A stretch of DNA of 7,658 nt from Desulfobulbus sp. (lineage in GTDB: Bacteria; Desulfobacterota; Desulfobulbia; Desulfobulbales; Desulfobulbaceae). The stretch lies in assembly GCA_030600525.1 (NCBI GenBank), contig JAUVLX010000167.1:1-7658 (forward strand). The letters run 5' to 3'. The notes beneath the pieces were generated by a model. It had not been told where the DNA came from. It searched no databases and saw only the letters and a program-made list of their open reading frames with translations. A program made the translations under genes and the position numbers. Shown here piece by piece: positions 1-7,658 of this stretch (position 1 is the first letter of the stretch; every line of letters begins with the position of its first letter).

Positions 1-1660
1 GGAAAGTTATGCTGACCTATTGGGCGGGTTTGCAGCTTTTACCTCTCAACTGCAAAACTGGCTCCCCAGATTGCATCGCTCCCGATCTGCAAAACAATGG
101 TCCCAGCTCCTGTTAGAGCTCCTTCACGATTTTTTTGACCAGGAAAGTGATCCTGCCGGTTTCACCATCGTATCAGAAGCTGTTCTCAAATTTAGTCAAG
201 ATACCCAAGATGCAGCACTGGAGGACGTACTTGATCCCGACATTGTCATGCTCCATTTTAACAGACAACTGCAACAGCCATCAACTGGCCGGGTTTTCCT
301 CACCGGGAGAGTCACCTTCTGCAACATGGTTCCCATGCGGGCTGTTCCATTTTCGGTCATTTGTCTCCTGGGTATGAATGACGCTGCATTCCCCCGCATG
401 CAGCAAAAATTCTCCTTTGACCTTACCACTACAGAGCCAAGACTGGGTGACCGGGATCGCCGAAAAGATGATCGCTATCTCTTCCTGGAAATTCTGCTCT
501 CTGCGAGAAAAACCCTTTATATTTCATGGACAGGGAGGGACCAGCGGGATAATGCAGAATCTCCACCCTCTGTGGTTGTCTGTGAGCTGCTGGATTATCT
601 GGACAGCTCCTTTCCCCAAGAGGCGACACCACCAAGCCAACAGGTGACCACAGTCCACCCGTTGCAACCTTTCAACCCCAAATCCTTTGCCCAGGTAAAA
701 AGTCTAACCTCCAGCTATGCGCCGGAATGGCTCCCTGCTACCCGCAAACAGCCCAAAGCACCCTTTATCAATGAAATACATACCGCCTCCGACCCCACTA
801 AGCACACAATTGAGACTCAGGATTTTATCACCTTCTGGAAGCATCCTGTCCGTTTTTTCCTTGCAAATCAACTAGGAATCCGACCTGAAGGCAGCTTAGC
901 CAGTCTGGAGGAGGCAGAACCCTTTTCCCTGAACGCTCTTGAGCAATTTTTTCTACGCCAGGATACAGTACAATCACTTATCAGCGACCAGACAATTGAG
1001 ACCATTGAACATCGCCTGCAAGCATCAGGCATCCTACCACAGGCAGGATTTGGAATGACTCTCATGGAAGAAACACGACAGGACTCGTCGCTGCTTGCCA
1101 CAAGGATCCAAGACCTTACCCGTGAGCAGCGTACTCCGATCGAAATTGACGCCTCGATTGGCCCGTGGCAATTAAAAGGTTGGTTAAACGACCTATACAG
1201 TACAGGTAGGGTTTCCTGGCGCAGTGCCCATATAAAAAGTACCACCCTGATAGAGATATGGATAAATCACCTACTCCTGAACCTGGCTGCCCCTAAATGC
1301 TGCCCGCTACGTTCCACCCATTGTGGTAAAGAGCAGTCGTTGGTTTTTATGCCGGTTAAAGATCCGCAACAGTATCTTCATCAGTTGCTCACCCTCTTTG
1401 TTGCTGGGGCAACCCGCCCACTGCACTTTTTCCCGGAATCAAGCCTAGCTGCGGCAAAGGCAAAACCAGACAAGCAACAAAAAGATGCCCAGCAAAAATG
1501 GTATGGAAATTATTGGGTCCGGGGCGAGCGTGAAAATCCTGCCTATCAGCTGGTTTTCGATACAGAGAGCAACGACCCGCTAGACCAGGAATTTATCCAA
1601 CTCAGCGAATTGTTAATTCCGCTGCTTGAGCATATTGAGGCAGATAATGCAACCACTTGA
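1..1660 (+). CDS. recC: RecBCD enzyme subunit RecC, C-terminal half (5' end outside window)
   Basis: RecC is the non-catalytic subunit of the RecBCD helicase-nuclease. It holds RecB and RecD together, splits the incoming duplex and recognises Chi on the 3' strand. The reading frame is open from base 2 (E-S-Y-A-D-L-L), so the gene enters from the left; a TTG at 20 is only an internal codon. About 552 residues are visible, roughly half of the usual ~1120. Counting from base 2, recognisable RecC blocks are the stretch ending in LLGMND at about residues 122-127, the basic/acidic block GDRDRRKDDRYLFLE from about 149, and FWKHPVRFF at about 278-286, which opens the C-terminal nuclease-like domain. 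That domain shows no catalytic D...DxK motif, as is normal for RecC. The C-terminus (RGERENPAY, then DPLDQEF) also fits RecC. The stop lies 14 bases inside recB. Most of the N-terminal helicase-like, Chi-reading region is not in view. Identity rests on motif recall against E. coli RecC. Confidence 0.95.
   Translation, partial: ESYADLLGGFAAFTSQLQNWLPRLHRSRSAKQWSQLLLELLHDFFDQESDPAGFTIVSEAVLKFSQDTQDAALEDVLDPDIVMLHFNRQLQQPSTGRVFLTGRVTFCNMVPMRAVPFSVICLLGMNDAAFPRMQQKFSFDLTTTEPRLGDRDRRKDDRYLFLEILLSARKTLYISWTGRDQRDNAESPPSVVVCELLDYLDSSFPQEATPPSQQVTTVHPLQPFNPKSFAQVKSLTSSYAPEWLPATRKQPKAPFINEIHTASDPTKHTIETQDFITFWKHPVRFFLANQLGIRPEGSLASLEEAEPFSLNALEQFFLRQDTVQSLISDQTIETIEHRLQASGILPQAGFGMTLMEETRQDSSLLATRIQDLTREQRTPIEIDASIGPWQLKGWLNDLYSTGRVSWRSAHIKSTTLIEIWINHLLLNLAAPKCCPLRSTHCGKEQSLVFMPVKDPQQYLHQLLTLFVAGATRPLHFFPESSLAAAKAKPDKQQKDAQQKWYGNYWVRGERENPAYQLVFDTESNDPLDQEFIQLSELLIPLLEHIEADNATT
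1637..1640 (+). promoter_or_regulatory. Ribosome binding site deciding the recB start
   Basis: GAGG lies six bases before ATG 1647, inside the 3' end of recC. It favours ATG 1647 over the in-frame TTG codons at 1626 and 1635, which lack a comparable upstream purine motif at proper spacing. Its position inside recC suggests translational coupling, with ribosomes ending recC reloading on recB. Confidence 0.6.
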
Positions 1661-4600
1661 TCCCTACCGCCTGCCGCTCTCCGGCATCCGCCTGCTTGAA
1701 GCCAGCGCAGGAACGGGTAAGACCTATACCCTCACCCTGCTTTACCTGCGTCTTATCGTTGAGCGGGGACTTTCTGTAGATAAAATTTTGGTGGTGACCT
1801 TTACCCGGGCAGCAACCGATGAACTGCGTACCCGGATCCGCTCCCGGCTCAGGGAAGCCCTGGATTATTTTACCCTTGGCAGCCAGCAGGATAAACAACT
1901 TACTGAATTTCTAGAAAATGTTCAACACGACACAGCATCTCAAAGACTACGCGATGCCCTGGTCAGGATGGACGAGGCAGCAATATTCACCATTCACAGT
2001 TTTTGCCAACGCATCCTGCTGGACAACGCCTTTGAAACAGGAGCACCATTCACCCCAGAGTTCCTGGAAACAGAACAGCCTGTTCAACTACAGATCATGG
2101 AAGATTTCTGGAGGAACCATTTTTATAGTGCACCAAGAGAAATGGCTGACTGGATCAGTAACAACTGGTCCTGTCCCGGAGAATTGCTGGCAGAACTGCA
2201 AAGTTCTCTCTCCCTCCCTCAAGCAGTTATCGTCCCGCAAATAACAGAAACAGAAATTGCCACACTGGCAGCTGACAGCCAAAGCCTATGGGATGATAGT
2301 TGTCGTCTATGGGGTGTATATCGGGAAGAAGTCAGCCTCATCCTGGAACACGACCCCTGCCTGAAGCGCAGCGAAAAGACCTATCGCCATGATAAGGTTA
2401 CGGAAATCATGGCTGCCATGGAAAAACTGGCTCAAAATAGAGTTTTTCCCTACAATTTGCCAAAGAGCCTCGCCCTGTTACAGCAGGCTACCATTACGGA
2501 GCATATCAAGAAGAAATGTAAAACCCCTCCAGCACACCTTTTTTTCAACACTTTTGAAGAGTTTTATCTCATTCATCAACAGTATATGCACCACCTCAGG
2601 ATCACAATCATTCAGAAAGCCCGGACATATCTCCTCACTGAACTTGCATCTCGAAAGGCCGAACAATCCTGGCTCTTTTTTGATGATTTACTTACGTATC
2701 TCGCCAGGGCTTTGGATAAGCCAGTTTCTGGCCCTCTGCTCGCTGCACGCATTGCTCAGAGTTTTCCGGTGGCACTTGTTGATGAATTTCAGGACACGGA
2801 TCCGCTCCAATACCGCATTTTCAGCCATATTTACCAGAGAGATTCACCTGGTTCCCTCTTCATGATAGGCGATCCGAAACAGGCTATCTATTCTTTCCGT
2901 GGTGCAGATATATTTACCTATATCCAGGCCCGCCGCCAGACACCAGAAGATTGCCGTTACACAATGGGAGTGAACTATCGTTCATCAGCATCCATGATAC
3001 GAGCGGTAAACACGCTCTTTCACCAACCAGACAGTTTTCTCTTTGAACCAGATATATCATTTTATCCCGTCAGCCCGGCACCAGGTGCTGCAGAGCAATC
3101 CCTCATGCTCCACGGGAGCCCAGCACTCCCCTTAACAGCACTGATGCTCTCAAGCGAGTATCTCATTACCAGCTCACGCAGCAAGTCCATCAATAAGGAT
3201 ACCGCATCGCAGGCTGCAGCAGCCTACTGTGCTGAAGAAATATTCCAACTATTAGATGCCTCAAGCAAAGGGCTTGCGTTTATTGAAACTACACCTTTAA
3301 CGGCAGGTGACATAGCTGTCCTGGTACGAACGCATAACGAAGCAAAACTGATACAGCAGGCACTCAATCGGCGAGGCATAACCAGTGTCTATTACAGCCG
3401 TGAATCTGTTTTTTCCACAGCAGAAGCCGGCCAACTATACACTGTCCTAGTGGCTCTCCTTGACCTGACCGATACCGGAACCATAAGTGCAGCTCTTGCT
3501 TCAGATTTTTTCGGATGTGACGGTAACACCCTGGCGGCACTTCGCACCCATCCCAATCAATGGGATAAGTATCTCAACCGCCTCCAGCGTTACCGACAAG
3601 TCTGGCTGGATCAGGGCGTCATGCCCATGCTGCAGCAATTATTTGCCAGCGAGCAGGTGGTACACCGGTTGAGTGGGCTGCATGGTGGTGATCGAAAGTT
3701 GACCAATTATCTGCATCTCATGGAACTACTCCAGCAATCACCTGCCGGAAACCACGGCAGAGCCAGCCTGCTGCGTTGGTTTGCCAATCAGCTAAATAAG
3801 CCTGAGCAGGAGGCTGAGAACCAGCAGATCCGTCTTGAAAACGATGAAAACCTGGTACGGATAGTCACCATTCACAAGTCAAAAGGGTTGGAGTACCCCA
3901 TTGTCTTCCTCCCGTTTCTCTGGTCCAGTAGAGCCGCTAACAACAAAGGACCACTCATTTTCCACGATCGATCCACCTATAATGCGGTGATTGACCTGGC
4001 CAAAAACAGTGAAGAAAATAAAATACTTACGCAGCAGGAACAACAGGCAGAGGCAATACGATTGCTGTATGTGGCAATGACCAGAGCACGCTGCTGCTGT
4101 TTTTTTTGCTGGGGAACAATATCCTCCATGGAGGCATCTGCCCTTGCCACCCTTCTCCATCCTGATTCTGGAGGCACGCTCCCCAACGAAGACGCCATAA
4201 TACAAAACCTGGAACAGTTAAATTCCAGGGAACAGCTGATTGCAATAAAGCGATCCCCCCCTGAATTTCCAAATCATATACTGGCAGAAGAGGAGGCGCT
4301 GGAAAAACTGCAGGTCACACCCTTTGAGGCCCGTATCCAATCCGGATGGCACATGACCAGTTACTCCCAGCTGACAGCAGATAACACAACTTTCAGCAAA
4401 GCCTCTTCTCGTCACCACTTGCCGCCAATGGAGAGTGAACAGGAGCCATTTCAAGATGCCTTTTCCTTTCCTCGAGGAGCGACTGCAGGAACATGTCTCC
4501 ATACAATTTTTGAAAAAATAGATTTTGCCGCTTCTCCTGCAACCTGGACGGAAAGCATCACCAACGCAATCACCCAGGCAGGTATCGACAACCAGTGGCA

Positions 4601-5162
4601 GCCTTTCATCGAGAAATGGTACACGACACTTCTCTCTGTGCAATTACCAGGATCGTGCCCTTTACAAAAGATAACTGCAGGAGAAAAAATCAACGAACTT
4701 TCTTTCCTGTTCCCGCTTGCCCAGGTGGATGTATCCGAATTTAACAACCTCCTTTCACAGTGGAATTTTGCTCCGCTTTCCACCCAGACTCATGAGATAA
4801 AAGGAATGATGAAAGGGTTCATAGACCTGGTCTTTCTCCACAATAATCGTTTTTATATTGCTGACTATAAATCCAACTACCTTGGTCCCTCTCCATCTGA
4901 TTACACAGCAAATGCACTGGAGATCGCCATGACCGAACACCGCTACGACATCCAATATCTCATCTACAGCCTTGCTCTGCATCGGTTCCTGGCAAGCCGG
5001 CTCAAAGAATACAGTTTTGGCACCCATTTCGGCGGCATCTATTACCTGTTTCTTCGAGGAATGGATCCTGATTACCAGCAAAACAACGGTATCTTTTTTA
5101 CCAGGCCTGCTGCTGAACTTATCGACGGGCTTGATGGATGTTTCCGAGGAGAGGACACTTGA
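1647..5162 (+). CDS. recB: RecBCD enzyme subunit RecB, 3'-5' helicase and nuclease
   Basis: RecB is the SF1A (UvrD-like) 3'-5' motor and the only nuclease of RecBCD; after Chi it also loads RecA. The product is 1171 aa (E. coli 1180). Helicase motifs in order: Walker A ASAGTGKT (19-26, K25); Ia TFTRAATDELRTRI; IFTIHSFCQR; motif II VDEFQDTD (D379, E380); motif III GDPKQAIYSFRG (from 408); motif IV GVNYRSS (441-447); motif V IVTIHKSKGLEYP (from 739); motif VI RLLYVAMTRAR (805-815). The C-terminal nuclease domain opens with FPRGATAGTCLH (H952). It has GFIDLVF (D1060), ADYKSN (D1073, K1075) and QYLIY (Q1103, Y1107). These match E. coli H956, D1067, D1080, K1082, Q1110 and Y1114 with nearly constant offset, so the nuclease should be active. 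ATG 1647 was chosen for its Shine-Dalgarno and for the short RecB-like N-terminus DPYRLPLSG. It overlaps recC by 14 bases. A cysteine-rich CCCFFC follows motif VI. Confidence 0.97.
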   Translation: MQPLDPYRLPLSGIRLLEASAGTGKTYTLTLLYLRLIVERGLSVDKILVVTFTRAATDELRTRIRSRLREALDYFTLGSQQDKQLTEFLENVQHDTASQRLRDALVRMDEAAIFTIHSFCQRILLDNAFETGAPFTPEFLETEQPVQLQIMEDFWRNHFYSAPREMADWISNNWSCPGELLAELQSSLSLPQAVIVPQITETEIATLAADSQSLWDDSCRLWGVYREEVSLILEHDPCLKRSEKTYRHDKVTEIMAAMEKLAQNRVFPYNLPKSLALLQQATITEHIKKKCKTPPAHLFFNTFEEFYLIHQQYMHHLRITIIQKARTYLLTELASRKAEQSWLFFDDLLTYLARALDKPVSGPLLAARIAQSFPVALVDEFQDTDPLQYRIFSHIYQRDSPGSLFMIGDPKQAIYSFRGADIFTYIQARRQTPEDCRYTMGVNYRSSASMIRAVNTLFHQPDSFLFEPDISFYPVSPAPGAAEQSLMLHGSPALPLTALMLSSEYLITSSRSKSINKDTASQAAAAYCAEEIFQLLDASSKGLAFIETTPLTAGDIAVLVRTHNEAKLIQQALNRRGITSVYYSRESVFSTAEAGQLYTVLVALLDLTDTGTISAALASDFFGCDGNTLAALRTHPNQWDKYLNRLQRYRQVWLDQGVMPMLQQLFASEQVVHRLSGLHGGDRKLTNYLHLMELLQQSPAGNHGRASLLRWFANQLNKPEQEAENQQIRLENDENLVRIVTIHKSKGLEYPIVFLPFLWSSRAANNKGPLIFHDRSTYNAVIDLAKNSEENKILTQQEQQAEAIRLLYVAMTRARCCCFFCWGTISSMEASALATLLHPDSGGTLPNEDAIIQNLEQLNSREQLIAIKRSPPEFPNHILAEEEALEKLQVTPFEARIQSGWHMTSYSQLTADNTTFSKASSRHHLPPMESEQEPFQDAFSFPRGATAGTCLHTIFEKIDFAASPATWTESITNAITQAGIDNQWQPFIEKWYTTLLSVQLPGSCPLQKITAGEKINELSFLFPLAQVDVSEFNNLLSQWNFAPLSTQTHEIKGMMKGFIDLVFLHNNRFYIADYKSNYLGPSPSDYTANALEIAMTEHRYDIQYLIYSLALHRFLASRLKEYSFGTHFGGIYYLFLRGMDPDYQQNNGIFFTRPAAELIDGLDGCFRGEDT
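5147..5155 (+). promoter_or_regulatory. Ribosome binding site deciding the recD start
   Basis: The purine run AGGAGAGGA at the very end of recB ends nine bases before ATG 5165. It supports ATG 5165 over the in-frame ATG at 5138, which lies upstream of this motif and would add nine residues (MFPRRGHLI) not expected in RecD. An in-frame TTG at 5159 is also possible but less likely. Confidence 0.6.
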
Positions 5163-5164
5163 TC

Positions 5165-6976
5165 ATGGATACAATCCTACACCAACTACAGCACAACGGC
5201 ACCTTTCGCGCAATCGATGTAGAAGCCGGCCTTTTTTTGGATCGACTCAGTGGCGAAGATCCCCCTGGTGTCCTCTCCCTTGCCACCGCCTTTGCCAGCA
5301 AGGCCGTTGCCGAAGGGCATGTCTGCCTGCCACTCAAGCAGTTGGCAAAATATATCAACAGGCTGCAAATATTGCCTCACACAACCCCAGCCAAAATCAA
5401 GTCAGAGCTTATGGCCACTACAGTTGTCGGTATCCATGGGGAAGCAACACCGCTGATCCTGGATGAACATGGCAATCTGTATCTCCACCGCTACCTCTTT
5501 TATGAAAATACCATTGCCCGCAATCTACAGGAGCGCTCTCACCCTGTCGACCACGTTGATCTGAACACAGCGCAACAGACCCTCAAAGTACTTTTCCCGT
5601 CCGCCCAATCAGATACTGCCCCTGACTGGCAGTGTGCTGCAGTAGCCCTCTCCCTGATCAAGCACCTACTTGTAATATCCGGAGGGCCAGGCACAGGAAA
5701 GACATTTACAGCGGCACGAATCCTGGCAGCACAGGCATCTCTGCACCCTGCCTCCACTCGAATACGACTAGCAGCACCAACCGGAAAAGCTGCATCCAGG
5801 CTAAAGGAATCTCTCCAGCAGGCAAAAACGACCGTTCCACAGCATCTTGCCGCAAACATTCCTGACGAAGCGCTTACCCTACACAGACTGCTCAGGTACC
5901 ATCATCGCTCAGGCCAGTTTCGGCATAATAAAAATAATCCGCTCCACCTGGACCTCCTCCTCATCGACGAGGCATCAATGATTGACATCCCCCTTATGGC
6001 GGCTGTACTTGATGCCCTCCCACCATCCTGCAGACTGATCCTCTTTGGCGATAAAAACCAACTGGCTTCAGTGGAGGCAGGAAACCTGTTTGCAGATATT
6101 TGTGGTCCTGGCAGACCTGTCTGGTCAGAAGAAATCAAACAGCTCCTGTTGGCGATAACCGGTCAACCTCACACGGCATCATCCACGGCTACGCCCATGG
6201 ACACGTGCCTGGTACAACTGCAAAAAAGTCATCGTTTTCATGCTGCCTCAGGAATAGGGACACTTGCATCTGCTGTAAACAAACAGGATACGGCAGAGAT
6301 CGACAAATGTTGTACCGCAGGTTATGAAGATCTGGATATTCAACTTCCTGATCAGCAAAATCAAGATACTCCGCCCCCATACCTGCAACAGTTCGTACTC
6401 CGTCACTTTTCGCCTCTATTCAAATCACACACACCAGAGGATGCCCTGGCCCACTTTAACCAAGCCAGGATTCTTTGTGCCCTTCATAAGGGAAACGCAG
6501 GGGTTGAGACACTTAACCGCCAGGTGGAATCTATTTTATATCAACACAAATGTATTGCACCTGGGGGCGATGAATATGCAGGCCGCCCCCTTATGATCCT
6601 TAAGAATGACTACACCTTGGGGCTTTTCAACGGAGATACAGGTATACTCTGGCCTGATAAAACAGGCGAACTGTATGGTTGGTTTCCACAGCCGGATGGG
6701 ACACTGCGGAATTTTTCACGTTTACGGCTGCCGCTCCATCAAACCGGGTTTGCCATTACCATTCATAAATCGCAAGGTTCTGAGTTCAACAATGTCTTCC
6801 TGGCCCTACCCGATGTTGACATCCCGCTCCTCACCCAGGAAATGCTTTATACCGGGATAACCCGCGCACGTGAACACCTCACTATCCAGACAAACCTTGA
6901 GCTCCTCAAAGTTGCTGTTCGTCGTCCTGCCAGACGTTTTTCAGGCCTGTATAAAAAACTACGTTCTCACCCGTGA
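5165..6976 (+). CDS. recD: RecBCD enzyme subunit RecD, 5'-3' helicase
   Basis: RecD is the SF1B 5'-3' motor of RecBCD; it sets the speed before Chi and is needed for full nuclease activity. The product is 603 aa (E. coli 608). The N-terminal RecB-binding domain (about 1-140) carries the RecD-typical EGHVCLPL. Helicase motifs follow: Walker A GGPGTGKT (173-180, K179); Ia LAAPTGKAASRLKESL (from 202); LTLHRLLRY; motif II LLLIDEASMID (D268, E269); motif III FGDKNQLASVEAG (from 294); LQKSHRF (352-358); motif V ITIHKSQGSEF (from 531); motif VI MLYTGITRAR (560-569). GLFNGDTGI, a marker of RecD-type helicases, is also present. The length and lack of a long N-terminal extension point to RecBCD-type RecD rather than the stand-alone RecD2. 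It starts two bases after the recB stop, so it is almost certainly cotranscribed and coupled. No frameshift or missing motif was seen. Confidence 0.97.
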   Translation: MDTILHQLQHNGTFRAIDVEAGLFLDRLSGEDPPGVLSLATAFASKAVAEGHVCLPLKQLAKYINRLQILPHTTPAKIKSELMATTVVGIHGEATPLILDEHGNLYLHRYLFYENTIARNLQERSHPVDHVDLNTAQQTLKVLFPSAQSDTAPDWQCAAVALSLIKHLLVISGGPGTGKTFTAARILAAQASLHPASTRIRLAAPTGKAASRLKESLQQAKTTVPQHLAANIPDEALTLHRLLRYHHRSGQFRHNKNNPLHLDLLLIDEASMIDIPLMAAVLDALPPSCRLILFGDKNQLASVEAGNLFADICGPGRPVWSEEIKQLLLAITGQPHTASSTATPMDTCLVQLQKSHRFHAASGIGTLASAVNKQDTAEIDKCCTAGYEDLDIQLPDQQNQDTPPPYLQQFVLRHFSPLFKSHTPEDALAHFNQARILCALHKGNAGVETLNRQVESILYQHKCIAPGGDEYAGRPLMILKNDYTLGLFNGDTGILWPDKTGELYGWFPQPDGTLRNFSRLRLPLHQTGFAITIHKSQGSEFNNVFLALPDVDIPLLTQEMLYTGITRAREHLTIQTNLELLKVAVRRPARRFSGLYKKLRSHP

Positions 6977-6989
6977 CTCTTCTTTTTTC

Positions 6990-7000
6990 GTAACCATTCA
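6990..7000. repeat. Degenerate direct repeat, copy 1 (GTAACCATTCA)
   Basis: This 11-base box shares 9 of 11 bases with copy 2 at 7039-7049, in the same orientation, 49 bases apart start to start. Both are followed closely by GTG (directly here, after three extra bases in copy 2). It overlaps the ATTCAGTGAAT palindrome. The role is unknown: a transposase-binding or element-end sequence is possible, and so is chance in an AT-rich spacer. Confidence 0.3.
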
Positions 7001-7038
7001 GTGAATAACAACAAATAACCTTGCCTTAACCTCGATCT

Positions 7039-7049
7039 GTAACTGTTCA
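7039..7049. repeat. Degenerate direct repeat, copy 2 (GTAACTGTTCA)
   Basis: This is the second copy of the GTAAC-NN-TTCA box, differing from copy 1 at two central positions. It lies 31 bases beyond the last codon of the frame-restored transposase-like gene, a distance at which the end of an insertion sequence would be unsurprising. It partly overlaps the weak hairpin at 7042-7054. Significance is not established. Confidence 0.3.
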
Positions 7050-7080
7050 TCAGTGCTCCAAATGCCTATTGTCACAAAAT

Positions 7081-7658
7081 TCAGTTGGATTTGACCGCAT
7101 CCCAGTTACCAACGAGCGATTCAAGTAATTTGTTAGGCAATGAGGATAAACTTGCGAGGCCCCTGAATCCTGGAAAAATACGGTCGGTATCTGCAAGCAG
7201 GTTAGCATTTTGTTCAGCAAGGGATTTCCCCCATTTCAGCAAAGAGTTCCTCAAGATTCTTTTTTCCGTCAAGGAGGATTTTCATATAATCGGGATTATC
7301 CAAATTTTTACCCAACGGCGTGTCAGCCAGCATCGTCTGTAACGTCCTGTGCATAGAATTATTGCCTGTTTTTCGCCGGTATCCACGTCTGATTTTTCGA
7401 AAAAATTGCTCAAGGATATTGTTGGTGCGCTGCGGATAGATCGTGGATTCCCCAATTGGTGTCTGTACGGTAATAGAGGTGGCAAAGAGTTTATCGCCGT
7501 ATTTATCGATTTGGTCAGCCATTTTTTTACTCAGGCGGTCGGCGACCAATTCGGGTTTTTCATCAAGAAAACAACGAAATTTCTCCACACCTTGACGGAT
7601 AGTGGCCATGGTATTGGTCGAACCCTCATCATTCAAACCTTTGTCTCCGCCAACTGGG
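7081..7658 (-). pseudogene. Transposase-like protein, C-terminal part, frameshifted, 5' end outside window
   Basis: The minus-strand frame is open from the right edge (P-V-G-G-D-K-G-L-N-D-E) to a TGA at 7214-7216, so the upstream part of the gene is missing from view. The core stretch TNNILEQFFRKIRRGYRRKTG, with its glutamate at 7409-7411, resembles the C-terminal catalytic region of DDE transposases, where a TNN-x-x-E-x-x-F-R pattern carries the last acidic residue; this family link is inference. At a run of five G (plus-strand C at 7228-7232) the frame ends early as EMGEIPC-stop. Dropping one G gives EMGKSLAEQNANLL and continues 48 residues to a TGA at 7081-7083, ending NWDAVKSN. With that correction 191 residues are visible. 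The second segment looks like natural protein (IFPGFRGLASLSSLPNKLL), so it was probably once in frame. A sequencing indel, a real inactivating mutation or, less likely, a +1 programmed shift would each explain it. The gene converges on recD. I cannot name the IS family. Confidence 0.65.

Larger units (their letters stand above)
6977..7080. other. Spacer between convergent recD and transposase-like gene
   Basis: These 104 bases carry no credible gene. A run of six T (6983-6988) follows the recD stop, but no GC-rich stem precedes it, so I do not call an intrinsic terminator. The spacer holds a perfect short palindrome, ATTCA-G-TGAAT (6996-7006), a weak 4-bp hairpin, ACTG-TTCAT-CAGT (7042-7054), and the two related boxes listed separately. 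If the minus-strand gene belongs to an insertion sequence, its terminal end should lie in this spacer, but the other end is outside the window and cannot be compared. Confidence 0.6.

Noticed and set aside
868..1245. Long antisense open frame (125 codons) opposite recC, and similar ones opposite recB (for example 3879-4205 and 4218-4643) and recD (5539-5859).
   Set aside because: They oppose well-supported genes, have no recognisable motifs and read as low-quality protein; they are shadows of the sense frames.
1626..1646. TTG start for recB at 1626 (seven extra residues).
   Set aside because: ATG 1647 has a Shine-Dalgarno at good spacing and gives the usual short RecB N-terminus before DPYRLPL.
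4208..4229. Perfect 7-bp inverted repeat CCTGGAA/TTCCAGG with an 8-base loop inside recB.
   Set aside because: It lies well inside the coding sequence, between motif VI and the nuclease domain, has no T-run after it and is of a size expected by chance.
6020..6027. Minus-strand GATGGTGG, matching a Haemophilus-style Chi pattern (GNTGGTGG); also GCAGGTGG at 3653-3660, one base from E. coli Chi.
   Set aside because: Chi sequence is species-specific and unknown here; single 8-base matches within coding DNA carry no weight without genome-wide skew statistics.
6977..6990. T-rich tract after the recD stop as a rho-independent terminator.
   Set aside because: No stable GC-rich stem precedes the T-run; the best pairing upstream is three bases.
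7085..7342. Plus-strand open frame of 85 codons downstream of recD.
   Set aside because: It lies opposite the transposase-like gene, which has far better protein character; no motif or ribosome site supports it.
1..7658. CRISPR arrays, tRNA or rRNA genes, riboswitches, toxin-antitoxin or defence genes besides RecBCD.
   Set aside because: No regularly spaced repeats, no tRNA-like cloverleaf and no further gene outside the four described; the only non-coding stretch is about 104 bases.

Overview
This window holds the RecBCD recombination-repair operon of a Gram-negative bacterium: the 3' half of recC, then complete recB and recD, all on the plus strand. It ends with the 3' part of a transposase-like gene on the minus strand. 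The recombinase genes lie in the order recC-recB-recD. No ptrA-type protease gene sits between recC and recB, unlike E. coli. All three proteins are readable as RecC, RecB and RecD from their motifs. Organism: base composition looks close to balanced. The compact recC-recB-recD order and the style of the transposase fragment would fit a Desulfobacterota (Desulfobulbales-like) or similar proteobacterial genome. That is inference only; nothing here is a taxonomic marker.

Layout: 1-1660 is recC, cut off by the left edge. 1647-5162 is recB, overlapping recC by 14 bases. 5165-6976 is recD, starting 2 bases after the recB stop. 6977-7080 is a 104-base spacer with no gene, holding two related 11-base boxes and short weak inverted repeats. 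7081-7658 is a leftward transposase-like gene that runs off the right edge. Its C-terminal end is split by an apparent one-base frameshift in a run of five G (minus strand).

How the genes work together: the three proteins would form the heterotrimeric RecBCD helicase-nuclease (exonuclease V). RecB supplies the 3'-5' motor and the only nuclease, RecD supplies the 5'-3' motor, and RecC splits the duplex and scans for Chi. The overlaps, with a Shine-Dalgarno sequence inside each upstream gene, point to one transcript with translational coupling, which suits equimolar subunits. All catalytic residues I could check in RecB and RecD are present, so the complex looks active.

I see no previously undescribed system. 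The points most worth a second look are the frameshift in the transposase-like gene, the paired boxes in the recD/transposase spacer (a candidate mobile-element end), and a cysteine-rich stretch next to RecB helicase motif VI.
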